DNA of 64,000 nt from Cytobacillus luteolus (GCF_017873715.1 NZ_JAGGKM010000002.1:1-64000), one strand, 5' to 3'. Shown: positions 49,608 through 59,438, numbered from the stretch's first letter. Notes: generated by a model not told the origin, from the letters alone. Program-made: numbers and translations.

Positions 49608-50984
49608 ATGGTGAATAACGGAAACCAAGCTAGAATTTCATTTGATAATTTAGCTAAGAACTTTCAAGAAGTGCATCCAGGGTTAACAAAACAAGAAGCG
49701 ATAGAAGAAGCAAATCGCTGTCTATATTGCTATGATGCTCCCTGTATTCAGGCTTGCCCGACGGGGATTGATATCCCGACTTTTATAAAAAAGATTTCAT
49801 CAGGTAATGTCAAAGGTTCTGCAAAGACCATTATGACAGCCAATCCAATTGGGGCAAGCTGTGCTCGAGTATGTCCAACCGAAGAATTATGCGAAGGTGC
49901 ATGTGTTTTAAATCATTCAACCAAGCCAATCATGATTGGAAATTTACAGCGGTATGCAACTGACTGGGCTATTCAAAATGAGCAGGTTTTGTTCAAGCCT
50001 GGTCGGAAGAACGGGAAATCAGTTGCCGTTGTTGGTGGAGGACCAGCTGGCTTATCTGCTGCTAGAGAGCTTGGTTTACTAGGCTATGATGTGACCATTT
50101 TTGAAGCAGAAGAACAAGCGGGTGGATTAAACACGTACGGTATAGTTTCGTTTAGATTGCCACAGCAGATTTCATTCTGGGAAGTAAACCAAGTAAAAAG
50201 CTTGGATGTGAAAATTCAAACAAATACTAGAGTTGGCGTAGACATTTCGGTTGAAGAGATTCTAAATAACTACCATTTTGTGATTCTAGCCGTTGGAATG
50301 TCAAGTGTACCTAATCTTGGTATTCCAGGTGAAGAATTAAATGGAGTCTACGATGCGATAGAGTTTGTTAAAAATACAAAAACAACACCAATCTCAGATC
50401 AATTTTTAAACAAAAAAGTAGTGGTTATTGGTGCTGGTAATACAGCAATCGATGGTGCAACCTGTTCCGTACGTCTCGGAGCTGAAAATGTCAAAATCCT
50501 TTACAGACGAACAGTCGAGGAAATGACGGCTTATGATTTTGAATACGAATTCGCAAAACAAGATGGTGTTGAATTCAGATGGTTAACGGCTCCGACTCGA
50601 ATTGTTGGTAATGAGCAAGGTCAAGTGAGAGCCATCGAATGTATCAAGATGACATTAACTGAGCCAGGTAAAGATGGTCGTAGGCGTCCTGTGCCTATTG
50701 AGGGCTCTGAATTCACGCTTGAAGTAGATGCGGTAATTAAGGCAATCGGTCAATCCAGATATGTGGAGTTGCTTGAAAAATTCCAGCTTGAACACTCAGG
50801 CGGTGTTGTGAAAATTGATCAGAATACGTATCAAACCTCAAATGAAAAGGTGTTTGCTTGTGGAGATGTTATTTTTGGAAAGGGTCAGGGTGAGGCCATG
50901 GTCGTTTCTGCAGCTCAACAAGGCAAAGAGACCGCTTATGCAATTCATAAACTATTATCAAAACAATCGGTAGAAACAGCATAA
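49608..50984 (+). CDS. preT: NAD(P)-dependent dihydropyrimidine dehydrogenase subunit PreT
   Basis: Flavin and iron-sulfur electron-input subunit, 458 residues. The N-terminal cysteine-rich domain (CLYCYDAPCIQACPTGIDIP, then GASCARVCPTEELCEGACV) binds [4Fe-4S] clusters. The FAD-binding GGGPAGLSAARELGLLG follows, then the NAD(P)-binding VVIGAGNTAIDGATCSVRLG and the closing FACGDVIFGKGQGEAMVV. It passes electrons from NAD(P)H to PreA to reduce uracil or thymine. I chose the ATG at 49608 (AAAGGAGG 5 nt upstream) over an in-frame ATG at 49584. Confidence 0.9.
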   Translation: MVNNGNQARISFDNLAKNFQEVHPGLTKQEAIEEANRCLYCYDAPCIQACPTGIDIPTFIKKISSGNVKGSAKTIMTANPIGASCARVCPTEELCEGACVLNHSTKPIMIGNLQRYATDWAIQNEQVLFKPGRKNGKSVAVVGGGPAGLSAARELGLLGYDVTIFEAEEQAGGLNTYGIVSFRLPQQISFWEVNQVKSLDVKIQTNTRVGVDISVEEILNNYHFVILAVGMSSVPNLGIPGEELNGVYDAIEFVKNTKTTPISDQFLNKKVVVIGAGNTAIDGATCSVRLGAENVKILYRRTVEEMTAYDFEYEFAKQDGVEFRWLTAPTRIVGNEQGQVRAIECIKMTLTEPGKDGRRRPVPIEGSEFTLEVDAVIKAIGQSRYVELLEKFQLEHSGGVVKIDQNTYQTSNEKVFACGDVIFGKGQGEAMVVSAAQQGKETAYAIHKLLSKQSVETA

Positions 50985-51010
50985 TCACTAAATAGAACGG
51001 AGGTAAGAGA

Positions 51011-52297
51011 ATGGCAGATTTAAGTATTAATTTAGCAGGCATAAAATCACCCAATCCTTTTTGGTTAGCTTCTGCTCCTCCAACAAATTCAGGGTATCAG
51101 GTTCAACGAGCGTTTGAAGCTGGTTGGGGAGGAGCTGTTTGGAAAACACTAGGCGAGCCAATTCTAAACGTGTCATCCCGTTTTGCTGCGGTAAGCTTTA
51201 ATGGCCAAAAAGTTGCAGGATTTAATAATATAGAGCTCATTACTGATAGACCACTAGAGGTAAATCTAAAGGAAATTTATGAAACGAAGAAACGATTTCC
51301 AAACCATGCGATCATTGCATCGCTAATGGTTGAGCCAAAACAGGAAAAGTGGCATGAGATTGTAAAACGAGTTGAAGATGTTGGAGTTGATGGTCTAGAG
51401 CTAAACTTTGGATGTCCACATGGGATGGCTGAAAGAGGAATGGGCTCTGCTTCTGGGCAAGTACCAGAACTTGTTGAAAAACAAACCTACTGGGTTAAAG
51501 AAGCAGCTAAAACACCTGTAATTGTTAAGCTCACTCCAAATATTACGGATATTACTGTAACGGCAGAGGCAGCAGCAAGAGGTGGTGCGGACGCGATCAG
51601 TATGATTAATACAATTAATAGTTTAGCAGGAGTCGATATCAATACGTGGGACACGATTCCACATGTTGGTGGAAAAGGGGCTCATGGTGGATATTGTGGT
51701 CCAGCAGTTAAGCCTATTGCTCTTCACATGGTTGGAGACTGTGCAAGAAATCCGAGAATTAATATCCCAATCTCAGGGATTGGTGGAATATCAAACTGGC
51801 AAAATGTTGTTGAATTTATGTTAATGGGTGCAACCGGGGTTCAGGTGTGTACAGCGGTTATGCACCATGGATTTAGGATTGTTGAGGATATGATAGAAGG
51901 ATTAAATAATTATCTTGATGAAAAAGGTCTTACTTCAGCCATGGACTTAGTCGGTAAATCAGTAACTAAATACTCAGACTGGGGCGATTTAGATCTGAAT
52001 TATAAAATCGTAGCCCGAATTAACAATGATGTTTGTATTAACTGCAATAAGTGTCACATAGCCTGTGAAGACACGTCACATCAGTGTATTGATATGTTGA
52101 AGGATGGCAATGGCTACAATATTTTGAAGGTAAGAGAAGAAGATTGTGTTGGCTGTAACTTATGCTCAATTGTGTGTCCGGTCGATGGTGCAATCGATAT
52201 GGTTGAGATACCGAATGAACTCCCACCTATGACCTGGAACGAACGTCAAGCTGTATTAGGAACTGTTTCTTGTAGTACCGAAACGGTGAAAAAATAA
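51011..52297 (+). CDS. preA: Dihydropyrimidine dehydrogenase catalytic subunit PreA
   Basis: FMN-containing catalytic subunit, 428 residues. A dihydroorotate-dehydrogenase-like barrel fills residues 1-330 (SINLAGIKSPNPFWLASAPP, LELNFGCPHGM, VIVKLTPNITD, GIGGISNWQNVVEFMLMGAT), followed by a C-terminal ferredoxin domain with two [4Fe-4S] motifs (CINCNKCHIACED and CVGCNLCSIVCPV). It reduces uracil to dihydrouracil, and thymine likewise. It lies 26 bp after preT and 22 bp before dihydropyrimidinase. Confidence 0.92.
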   Translation: MADLSINLAGIKSPNPFWLASAPPTNSGYQVQRAFEAGWGGAVWKTLGEPILNVSSRFAAVSFNGQKVAGFNNIELITDRPLEVNLKEIYETKKRFPNHAIIASLMVEPKQEKWHEIVKRVEDVGVDGLELNFGCPHGMAERGMGSASGQVPELVEKQTYWVKEAAKTPVIVKLTPNITDITVTAEAAARGGADAISMINTINSLAGVDINTWDTIPHVGGKGAHGGYCGPAVKPIALHMVGDCARNPRINIPISGIGGISNWQNVVEFMLMGATGVQVCTAVMHHGFRIVEDMIEGLNNYLDEKGLTSAMDLVGKSVTKYSDWGDLDLNYKIVARINNDVCINCNKCHIACEDTSHQCIDMLKDGNGYNILKVREEDCVGCNLCSIVCPVDGAIDMVEIPNELPPMTWNERQAVLGTVSCSTETVKK

Positions 52298-52319
52298 ATA
52301 GCTGTTAAGGAGGGTAAAC

Positions 52320-53738
52320 ATGAAGAAGATTATCAAAAACGGTACCATCGTTACGGCAACAGAAACGTATCAAGCGGACATTTTAATAGAAAATGGGGTT
52401 ATTAGCTTACTAGGTCAAAATCTGACTGAACAAGGAGCAGAGGTCGTTGATGCAAATGGTTGCTACGTGTTTCCAGGTGGAATTGATCCCCACACTCACC
52501 TCGAAATGCCTTTTGGAGGTACGGTAACCAAGGATGATTTTGAAACAGGTACAATTGCTGCTGCATTTGGAGGAACAACGACGATCATTGACTTTTGCTT
52601 ATCAACAAAAGGTGAACCTTTGAAAAATGCGATTGATGTATGGCATAAAAAGTCAAAAGGTAAAGCAGTTATCGATTATGGATTTCATTTAATGATTGGT
52701 GAAGTCAACGAATCGGTCCTAAATGAATTACCATTGGTTATTAATGAGGAAGGAATTACATCATTTAAAGTATTTATGGCTTACAAAAATGTTCTTCAAG
52801 CAGATGATGACACGCTATTCCAAACCCTACTTGCGGCTAAGGAACTCGGTGCGCTTGTTATGGTGCACGCTGAAAATGGAGACGTTATTGATTACTTAGT
52901 AAAAAAAGCATTGAGAGAAGGAAACACAGACCCAATCTACCATGCTCTTACAAGGCCACCTGAAATTGAGGGCGAAGCAACGGCTAGAGCAGCAACCTTA
53001 ACAGGTCTAGCAAACTCTCAATTATATGTTGTACATGTATCCTGCGCAGATGCTGCTCGAAAAATTGCAGAAGCAAGAGCAAACGGTGTTGAAGTATGGG
53101 GAGAAACTTGCCCACAGTACTTGGTATTAGATATATCTTACCTTGAAAAACCGAATTTTGAAGGTGCTAAATATGTTTGGTCACCGCCACTACGTGAGAA
53201 ATGGAATCAAGAAGAGTTATGGAAAGCATTAAAAACAGGACAGCTTCAAACGGTTGGTTCTGACCAGTGTTCATTTGATTTTAAAGGACAAAAAGAATTA
53301 GGAAGAGGAGACTTTTCAAAAATTCCAAACGGAGGACCAATTATCGAGGATCGCTTTAGCATTTTATTTTCAGAAGGTGTTAAAAAAGGAAGAATTTCCT
53401 TAAATCAGTTTGTTGATATTACATCAACAAGGATTGCAAAGCTATTTGGATTATACCCAAGAAAAGGAACCATTGCCGTAGGGGTTGATGCGGACCTAGT
53501 TATTTTTGATCCGAATGTGGAAAGAACTATTTCTGCCAAAACACATCATATGGCTGTAGATTATAGTGCTTTTGAAGGGATGGAAGTGACCGGTGAACCT
53601 GTCACAGTGCTCTCAAGAGGGGAATTTGTTATTCGCGATAAACAGTTTGTAGGTACAGTTGGTGCAGGACAGTTTGTGAAACGAGCAAATTACGGACATT
53701 CGCTTGAGCCAAAAGAGAGCAAGTCCGTAACCCTTTAA
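52320..53738 (+). CDS. hydA: Dihydropyrimidinase
   Basis: Amidohydrolase of the D-hydantoinase/dihydropyrimidinase group, 472 residues, normal length. The binuclear metal site is visible: DPHTHLEMPFGGT (His-x-His), SFKVFMAYKN (carboxylated Lys), VHAENGD (His), YVVHVSCAD (His) and GSDQCSFDF (Asp). It hydrolyses dihydrouracil to N-carbamoyl-beta-alanine. AAGGAGGG lies 6 nt before the ATG. A 10-bp hairpin follows the stop codon. Confidence 0.92.
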   Translation: MKKIIKNGTIVTATETYQADILIENGVISLLGQNLTEQGAEVVDANGCYVFPGGIDPHTHLEMPFGGTVTKDDFETGTIAAAFGGTTTIIDFCLSTKGEPLKNAIDVWHKKSKGKAVIDYGFHLMIGEVNESVLNELPLVINEEGITSFKVFMAYKNVLQADDDTLFQTLLAAKELGALVMVHAENGDVIDYLVKKALREGNTDPIYHALTRPPEIEGEATARAATLTGLANSQLYVVHVSCADAARKIAEARANGVEVWGETCPQYLVLDISYLEKPNFEGAKYVWSPPLREKWNQEELWKALKTGQLQTVGSDQCSFDFKGQKELGRGDFSKIPNGGPIIEDRFSILFSEGVKKGRISLNQFVDITSTRIAKLFGLYPRKGTIAVGVDADLVIFDPNVERTISAKTHHMAVDYSAFEGMEVTGEPVTVLSRGEFVIRDKQFVGTVGAGQFVKRANYGHSLEPKESKSVTL

Positions 53739-53744
53739 ATAAAG

Positions 53745-53781
53745 GATCAGTGGATGGTGTGTTCGAATACCTCCACTGATC
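53745..53781 (+). other. Intercistronic hairpin without T-run
   Basis: GATCAGTGGA (53745-53754) pairs with TCCACTGATC (53772-53781) over a 17-nt loop. With no T-run after it, it may stabilise or process the mRNA between hydA and the permease. Confidence 0.5.
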
Positions 53782-53853
53782 TAAATGACCTTGCTGAATA
53801 AAGAAGTACGCATAAATTATTCAGAATATTAAAAATATTAAAGGGGTGTTTGT

Positions 53854-55326
53854 ATGGAAAAAGGCGGGAATTATTTAAAGTCTCCAGATTTACTTCCCAT
53901 TTCTCATGGTAACAGGAAGATTAGTGCTTTTGGATTCTCAGTCATTTGGGTTGGGATGGCTGTTGTTTTAGCAGCCTTTGCTATTGGTGGTTCGGGCATT
54001 CAATCTCTACCTTTAGGCTGGGTAATTGCTGGCACACTTTTGGGTTCAGTCTTAATAGGTATTTTCATGACGATTATCGGGGATATAGGGGTTGAACACG
54101 GACTCTCTTTTCCAGTTTACATGAGGGCACCATTTGGAACGATTGGTACCCATATTCCTTCATTAGTTCGTGGAATTACAGCTTCCTGTTGGTTTGGAAT
54201 TAATACCTATTTTGGTGCAACCGCGATGAATGCAATTTTAGCAACTCTCTTTGGCTTTGACAATTGGTTTATTTGTTTCCTTTTATTTGCAACAGTTCAA
54301 TTAGTAAATACCGCATTAGGAATTAAGGCAGTTGAGCGCTTTGCTGATTTAGCAGCACCTATCATCATTCTAATCTCAGCTTGGATGTATGTTTCTTTAT
54401 CGGATAAGGCTTTAGCTGAAGGCAGGGATGTATGGACGTGGGTTGAAAATCCAGTCACTGGTGGTGCAGCCTTTACCGCATTTATGGTTGTTGTTATGAG
54501 TAATATGGGATTCTGGGCTACTTTAGCTGCTGATATGCCATCTTTATCCCGATTCTTTAAAGCACCTAAAAACGAGCGCAACTGGTTTAGACGTAATAAA
54601 GCCCAATTAGCTGGTAGTGTAATCGCTATGCCTTTAACAAATACATTTATGGTTATCATTGGAGCAGTTTCTTATGTTGCGGTGATGAACTATGATCCCG
54701 TAGTTGGACTTCAACAAGCAGCAAGTGGATTTATTTTAGGTATTCTCCTTTTAATGATTGTGTTAGCACAGTGGTCAACAAATACTTCGGCAAATGTTAT
54801 TCCTGCAGCGACAATATTCTCAAATGTAGGTGGACCAAGAGTTCCATTTTGGGCGGGTGTAATCCTTGCGGGTATTGTTGGAATTGTTGTTCAGCCTTGG
54901 AGCTTATTTGGAATTATTATCCCTGCTTTACTCGTTATTGGGGGTATTCTATCAGCTATCGTAGGGATTTTGTTTACTGATTATTATGTGCTTCGTAAAA
55001 GACGTGTAAATGTTCATGATCTTTACAAGGCAGATGGTCAGTTTAGATACATGAATGGGATAAATATAGCAGGTTTAATTTCATGGATTGTAGGAGGTTT
55101 TGCAGCGTACTGGTTATCTGCTTACTCTTTCTTTGTCGGGTTTGGCGTAGGGGCGATTATGTATTACGTGCTCTGCAAGTACTGGTATTTTAACAAGTAT
55201 AAGCAAGCGGAAATTGAAGACCCGAGTGATGAAAAGTATTTAGGGATTACAGCAGGTAGGGATTGGGAAATAAGTTTAGATCCAGAGCCGGTTATAATTC
55301 CTGAAAGTGTGGATGTAAAAGTATAA
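53854..55326 (+). CDS. NCS1-family nucleobase permease
   Basis: Membrane transporter of the nucleobase:cation symporter-1 family (cytosine/allantoin/uracil permeases), 490 residues with about twelve hydrophobic segments. Typical stretches are the N-terminal SFGFSVIWVGMAVV-like helix, FGINTYFGATAMNAIL, WATLAADMPSLSRFFK and YYVLRKRRVNVHDLYK. In this cluster it most likely imports uracil, thymine or a dihydropyrimidine. The acidic C-terminal tail is cytoplasmic. Family members cannot be told apart by eye; allantoin and hydantoin are alternatives. Confidence 0.83.
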   Translation: MEKGGNYLKSPDLLPISHGNRKISAFGFSVIWVGMAVVLAAFAIGGSGIQSLPLGWVIAGTLLGSVLIGIFMTIIGDIGVEHGLSFPVYMRAPFGTIGTHIPSLVRGITASCWFGINTYFGATAMNAILATLFGFDNWFICFLLFATVQLVNTALGIKAVERFADLAAPIIILISAWMYVSLSDKALAEGRDVWTWVENPVTGGAAFTAFMVVVMSNMGFWATLAADMPSLSRFFKAPKNERNWFRRNKAQLAGSVIAMPLTNTFMVIIGAVSYVAVMNYDPVVGLQQAASGFILGILLLMIVLAQWSTNTSANVIPAATIFSNVGGPRVPFWAGVILAGIVGIVVQPWSLFGIIIPALLVIGGILSAIVGILFTDYYVLRKRRVNVHDLYKADGQFRYMNGINIAGLISWIVGGFAAYWLSAYSFFVGFGVGAIMYYVLCKYWYFNKYKQAEIEDPSDEKYLGITAGRDWEISLDPEPVIIPESVDVKV

Positions 55327-55354
55327 AAATTTTGAGATAAAGGAGAAAAAAACA

Positions 55355-55567
55355 ATGTCCGATTATCAACAATTTTTACAGGAACGAGACAGAATTGATT
55401 TTCTACTTCAAAACGATTATAAAATCACGAACATTACTGAAAACCTAAGTGGGGCTTTAGTCGATTTTGAAAACAAAGAAAAGGAAAAAGAAACGCTACA
55501 CATCCAAACGGCAGAAGCTCGGAAGTATTTCTCAGTTATGTTAATCAAACAAACCAAAGAAGCCTAA
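55355..55567 (+). CDS. Small protein of unknown function in pyrimidine operon
   Basis: A 70-residue soluble protein, rich in Glu, Lys and Asp: it starts MSDYQQFLQERDRIDFLLQN and ends ARKYFSVMLIKQTKEA. A RBS (AAAGGAG) lies 10 nt upstream of the ATG. It lies 28 bp after the permease and 13 bp before another small gene, so it is in the same transcript. I do not recognise a family. A helix-strand-helix layout is likely. It may be an accessory factor for the pathway. Confidence 0.68.
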   Translation: MSDYQQFLQERDRIDFLLQNDYKITNITENLSGALVDFENKEKEKETLHIQTAEARKYFSVMLIKQTKEA

Positions 55568-55580
55568 AGGAGGAGCATAT

Positions 55581-55772
55581 GTGGGATTCTTCGTGAAATT
55601 TAAATCGAAAATTAACCATGAAGAGTTGGTAAACAACAATCTTAGAAATGGTAACACACCCTTTGAAGTGATCAAGTGGATGAAAGCTTTTTGGCAGTCC
55701 GAAGACTTTTATGACAAAGAGAAGTTCAACGGAATGATTCAAGAGTACGATGCATATTATCCAAATGAATAG
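55581..55772 (+). CDS. Second small protein of unknown function in pyrimidine operon
   Basis: A 63-residue basic/aromatic protein starting at GTG (AAAGGAGGAG upstream; the overlapping ATG at 55579 is in a frame that stops after five codons). It contains NTPFEVIKWMKAFWQSEDFY and is rich in Trp, Phe and Tyr near the C-terminus (EYDAYYPNE). No family recognised. Its tight spacing after the gene at 55355 suggests the two work together. A strong terminator follows. Confidence 0.65.
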   Translation: MGFFVKFKSKINHEELVNNNLRNGNTPFEVIKWMKAFWQSEDFYDKEKFNGMIQEYDAYYPNE

Positions 55773-55784
55773 TTCTTACTTTAG

Positions 55785-55819
55785 AAACTGGTAAGCTACT
55801 AAATAGCTTACCAGTTTTT
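55785..55819 (+). terminator. Terminator of the pyrimidine operon
   Basis: AAACTGGTAAGCTA (55785-55798) pairs perfectly with TAGCTTACCAGTTT (55804-55817), followed by TTC. It ends the preT-to-small-protein transcript before the regulator gene. Confidence 0.8.
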
Positions 55820-55905
55820 CTGTTATCTGAAAAATTAGATAATTCAAAGCGTTTGTATTATAATTAACTATAATTCTTTAATTTATGTATAAGGGAGACG
55901 AAACT

Positions 55906-57516
55906 TTGAAATCTTATCTCATGGTTAAGGATATTTTAGAAAGAAAACATTTTGAGAACATAGAAGTGATTGCGGGGAAAGAGGGACTGGGCCGATTAGT
56001 AAAATGGGTCCATGTTGTCGAGGTTATAAATATTCGTAAACTATTAAATGGAAGTGAACTAATCCTTTCAACAGGTGTTGCATGGAAGGACAACCATGAC
56101 ATCTTTCTTTCTCTTGTCCAGCAGTTAATTGATTCAGACGCAGCTGGCCTATGTATTGAAATCGGTACCTTCACATCCACTATTCCAGAGCTGGTCATTG
56201 ACCTAGCAAATCAAGCACACTTTCCAATTATTCTATTTCATCATGAAGTTCCATTTGTCGAAATTACTCAAGACATTCACACACTCCTCATCCACCGTCA
56301 ATATCAGATGATATCAGACTTGGAAAGCTACTCACAGGCTCTAAATAAGAAGCTCTTGACTATCGATAATTATATTGAGATTCTAAAATTCATTCACCAG
56401 TATCTACAGGTACAAGTGATTCTACTATTTAGTAATGAGGAAGTTCAGTTTTTACCTGAAATCAGTAGTAGTAATGAACGAAAATTACTCTTAAAATCTA
56501 TTGAAAAAAAGGATAGTACGCTTTACTCGATCGAAAGAAATCCAGTTCAACTATTAGGTGATAATTATGCCGAGTTGATTATTTGCTCTGATGAAAGAGT
56601 CTTAACAGAATTTGACCACCTAATATTAGACAGGACTGCAACAGCACTTGCTCAGTTATTATTACGGGAACTTTATGTAGAAGAAAAGAGAAGAATGGAA
56701 GAGACCGAGTGGCTTAATGGGTGGATTGAAGGTATACATACAGAAGAAGAGATCAGAGAATACCTTTCTTATTTTAATCCGAAGTTTAAAACAAAAGGAG
56801 CCGTTGTTTGTTTAATTAAACTTGAGTCATTCGAACAATATTCTTCAGCGGATATAACTTATTTTAAACTTTTTGTTAGATCGATATTCGAACAACAGGG
56901 GTTCAGTTTGTTTGCGATTGAAAAGAGAAACACATTGATTTTCATCTTTTTAAATGAAAGAGGTAGTTCCACCTGGAAAAAAAGATTCAAGCAAGGCATG
57001 GAAAGAGTATGTAATGTAAAATCGCAAATAGGTGAACAAAAGAAAAAAATAGCCATCGGAAAATATGTAGAAGACATTACAGCCATTCATTCAAGCTATC
57101 AAACTTCACTAGAAACCATCCGAATCCAAGAACGCATTGGAAACAAAGCTGAAAGCCACTTTTACGACGACCTTCACATTTACCGTATCATCTCACAACT
57201 AAATCGCCACTTAGACCTACACGAAATTGTCCTAGAATACCTTGAACCAATTATTGCTTATGATAAAAAATACAATGGAAAGCTCATGGAAACGTTAAAA
57301 ATCTATTTATCCTGCAATGGCTCAAAACAAGAGACAGCCAAAAGACTCTATATTGTAAGGCAAACTCTCTATCATCGAATTCAAAAACTAGAAAAACTAC
57401 TTGGCCCGGATTTTATGAATCATGAAAAGCGATTAACGATCGAATTTATGATTTATTCGTATGAATATTTAGTAGCTGCAAGGAAAGCGACGGAAGTGGA
57501 GCGGGAGGCTTACTGA
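55906..57516 (+). CDS. PucR family transcriptional regulator
   Basis: Regulator of the PucR/CdaR type, 536 residues. The N-terminal purine-catabolism-regulator domain (about residues 5-120) includes the EVINIRKLLNGSELILSTG stretch, and a central region follows. The C-terminal HTH_30 helix-turn-helix is clear (LKIYLSCNGSKQETAKRLYI, then VRQTLYHRIQKLEKLLG). I chose the TTG at 55906 because AAGGGAG lies 8 nt upstream; the ATG at 55885 precedes that site. Placed between the two arms of the pyrimidine pathway, it probably activates one or both when uracil or a breakdown product is present. Confidence 0.85.
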   Translation: MKSYLMVKDILERKHFENIEVIAGKEGLGRLVKWVHVVEVINIRKLLNGSELILSTGVAWKDNHDIFLSLVQQLIDSDAAGLCIEIGTFTSTIPELVIDLANQAHFPIILFHHEVPFVEITQDIHTLLIHRQYQMISDLESYSQALNKKLLTIDNYIEILKFIHQYLQVQVILLFSNEEVQFLPEISSSNERKLLLKSIEKKDSTLYSIERNPVQLLGDNYAELIICSDERVLTEFDHLILDRTATALAQLLLRELYVEEKRRMEETEWLNGWIEGIHTEEEIREYLSYFNPKFKTKGAVVCLIKLESFEQYSSADITYFKLFVRSIFEQQGFSLFAIEKRNTLIFIFLNERGSSTWKKRFKQGMERVCNVKSQIGEQKKKIAIGKYVEDITAIHSSYQTSLETIRIQERIGNKAESHFYDDLHIYRIISQLNRHLDLHEIVLEYLEPIIAYDKKYNGKLMETLKIYLSCNGSKQETAKRLYIVRQTLYHRIQKLEKLLGPDFMNHEKRLTIEFMIYSYEYLVAARKATEVEREAY

Positions 57517-57554
57517 TGAGTTAGGATTATGGGTTGTTTTTGGAAGGATATTAC

Positions 57555-57667
57555 AATACTTTCTTTGAAGGGTAAAATACTTAATTAATTCGATAAAATA
57601 CTTAACTATTACTAATAAATACTTAACAACATTTATAAAATACTTTCAAAACTCAGCAATTTACTTA
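57555..57667. repeat. Six-unit array with exact 21-bp period
   Basis: The motif AATACTTA/T begins at 57555, 57576, 57597, 57618 and 57639, exactly 21 bp apart, with a degenerate sixth copy (TTTACTTA) at 57660. The best-conserved stretch is AAAATACTTAA; the sequence between varies. Twenty-one bp is two turns of the DNA helix, so a protein could bind every unit on one face. It lies in the 368-bp gap between pucR and mmsA, upstream of a terminator. No open frame crosses it. The rest of the gap (57756-57884) has a TATAAT at 57846 but no good -35. Confidence 0.8.
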
Positions 57668-57722
57668 ATTAAGAACGAATTACACAACTATAGAGAATGT
57701 AACGTAACCATATTTAACTATT

Positions 57723-57755
57723 AACCTACTTACCCACCTAAGTAGGTTTCTTCTT
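57723..57755 (+). terminator. Terminator after pucR
   Basis: AACCTACTTA (57723-57732), loop CCCACC, TAAGTAGGTT (57739-57748), then TCTTCTTT. Perfect 10-bp stem. Confidence 0.78.
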
Positions 57756-57884
57756 TAATCAGATTGTTGAATAACCCCCACCACTTATTTTACAAAATGT
57801 CTAATGAATGCATGTTTAAAATGAGCGATAATTAACATAGATTAGTATAATAAGAAATACAGACAAGTAAGAGGAGGCTTCTAT

Positions 57885-59351
57885 ATGACTGTAACTAAAA
57901 ATGAGACAGTGGTTCTACGAAACTATATTAATGGAGAATGGGTTGAAGCAACAAGTACTGAAACACTTGAGGTTCCAAATCCAGCAACTGGTGAAATTCT
58001 AGCAAGAGTCCCAATTTCTACAAAAAAAGATGTAGACTTAGCGGTTAAAGCAGCTTCCGACGCTTTTAAAACATGGAGAGATACACCGGTTCCGAAAAGA
58101 GCGAGAATCCTCTATAAGTATCACTACCTGTTAACTGAAAATCATGAAAAGCTAGCTCAACTCATTGTTCAAGAAAATGGAAAGTCATATAAAGAAGCTC
58201 ATGGAGAGGTGCAAAGAGGGCTAGAGTGTGTTGAGTTTGCAGCAGGTGCTCCAACATTAATGATGGGCGAAACATTAGCTAACATTGCTGAGGATATCGA
58301 TTCTGAAATGTTCAGGTTTCCTTTAGGTGTTGTTGGCGGAATTACGCCATTTAACTTCCCAATGATGGTCCCAATGTGGATGTTCCCACTAGCGATTGCG
58401 TGTGGAAATACTTTCGTTCTTAAACCTTCAGAACGTACACCGATTTTAGCAAACGAGCTTGCTAGATTGTTTACAGAAGCTGGTGCTCCAAAAGGGGTAT
58501 TTAACATCGTCCATGGTGCACATGATGTTGTAAATGGACTTTTAGATCACCCTGAAGTGAAAGCGATATCATTTGTTGGCTCACAACCAGTTGCAAAATA
58601 CGTTTACGAAAGAGCAGCTGCTCAAGGTAAACGTGTTCAGGCCCTTTCAGGTGCAAAAAATCATCACATTGTTATGCCTGATGCCGATATGGAAAAAGCG
58701 GTAGCTAATATCATTAGCTCAACGTTTGGAAGTGCTGGGCAACGTTGTATGGCTTGCAGTGCAGTGATTGTTGTTGGTGATGGTGACAAGTTTGTTGAAG
58801 CACTTAAAAATAAGGCAGATGACCTGATTATCGGAAATGGAATAGACGATGAAGTTCTTCTTACTCCAGTTATTAGAGATTCTCACCGTCAAAAGGTGTT
58901 AGGGTATATTGAAAAAGGGCTAGAAGAAGGCGCAACACTTTTAAGAGATGGTCGAGTGGATATGCAGAAAATGCAAGAAGGAAATTTCCTTGGGGCAACG
59001 ATTTTTGATCATGTTACACCAGAAATGACAATTGCAAAAGACGAAATTTTTGCACCTGTACTAAGCCTTCTTCGTGCAAATGATCTTGATGAAGGGCTTG
59101 AATTTATTCGTAAGTCACGCTATGGAAATGGAGCAACAATTTACACGAAAGATGCAAGAGCAGTTAGACAATTTAGACAAGAAGCCGATGCTGGAATGCT
59201 AGGAATCAATGTAGGAGTACCTGCAACAATGGCCTTTTTCCCATTCTCAGGCTGGAAGGATTCTTTTTATGGAGACCTTCATGTAAACGGAAAAGATGGA
59301 GTAAACTTCTTTACTCGTAAAAAAATGATTACATCACGTTTTGATTATTAA
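57885..59351 (+). CDS. mmsA: CoA-acylating methylmalonate-semialdehyde dehydrogenase
   Basis: Aldehyde dehydrogenase of the MmsA/IolA type, 488 residues. Catalytic Cys in [16 protein letters not shown] (the GQRCMA variant is typical of MmsA), [20 protein letters not shown] in the cofactor domain, and [17 protein letters not shown] in the NAD-binding part. It oxidises malonate semialdehyde to acetyl-CoA and methylmalonate semialdehyde to propionyl-CoA, the last steps of uracil and thymine breakdown. It differs from most ALDHs by using CoA. AAGAGGAGG precedes the ATG. Confidence 0.93.
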   Translation: MTVTKNETVVLRNYINGEWVEATSTETLEVPNPATGEILARVPISTKKDVDLAVKAASDAFKTWRDTPVPKRARILYKYHYLLTENHEKLAQLIVQENGKSYKEAHGEVQRGLECVEFAAGAPTLMMGETLANIAEDIDSEMFRFPLGVVGGITPFNFPMMVPMWMFPLAIACGNTFVLKPSERTPILANELARLFTEAGAPKGVFNIVHGAHDVVNGLLDHPEVKAISFVGSQPVAKYVYERAAAQGKRVQALSGAKNHHIVMPDADMEKAVANIISSTFGSAGQRCMACSAVIVVGDGDKFVEALKNKADDLIIGNGIDDEVLLTPVIRDSHRQKVLGYIEKGLEEGATLLRDGRVDMQKMQEGNFLGATIFDHVTPEMTIAKDEIFAPVLSLLRANDLDEGLEFIRKSRYGNGATIYTKDARAVRQFRQEADAGMLGINVGVPATMAFFPFSGWKDSFYGDLHVNGKDGVNFFTRKKMITSRFDY

Positions 59352-59438
59352 TACACTGTTGTAAAAGGGGAGTATCCCTATCAAGAACTCTCCTCGTGTT
59401 TTTGTCCGATTTTCATGAATGGAAAGGGGAAAGACGTG

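Noticed and set aside
55844-55858. cre-like site before pucR (AAAGCGTTTGT)
   Set aside because: It has at least three mismatches to the cre consensus over the palindrome and lies in AT-rich promoter DNA.
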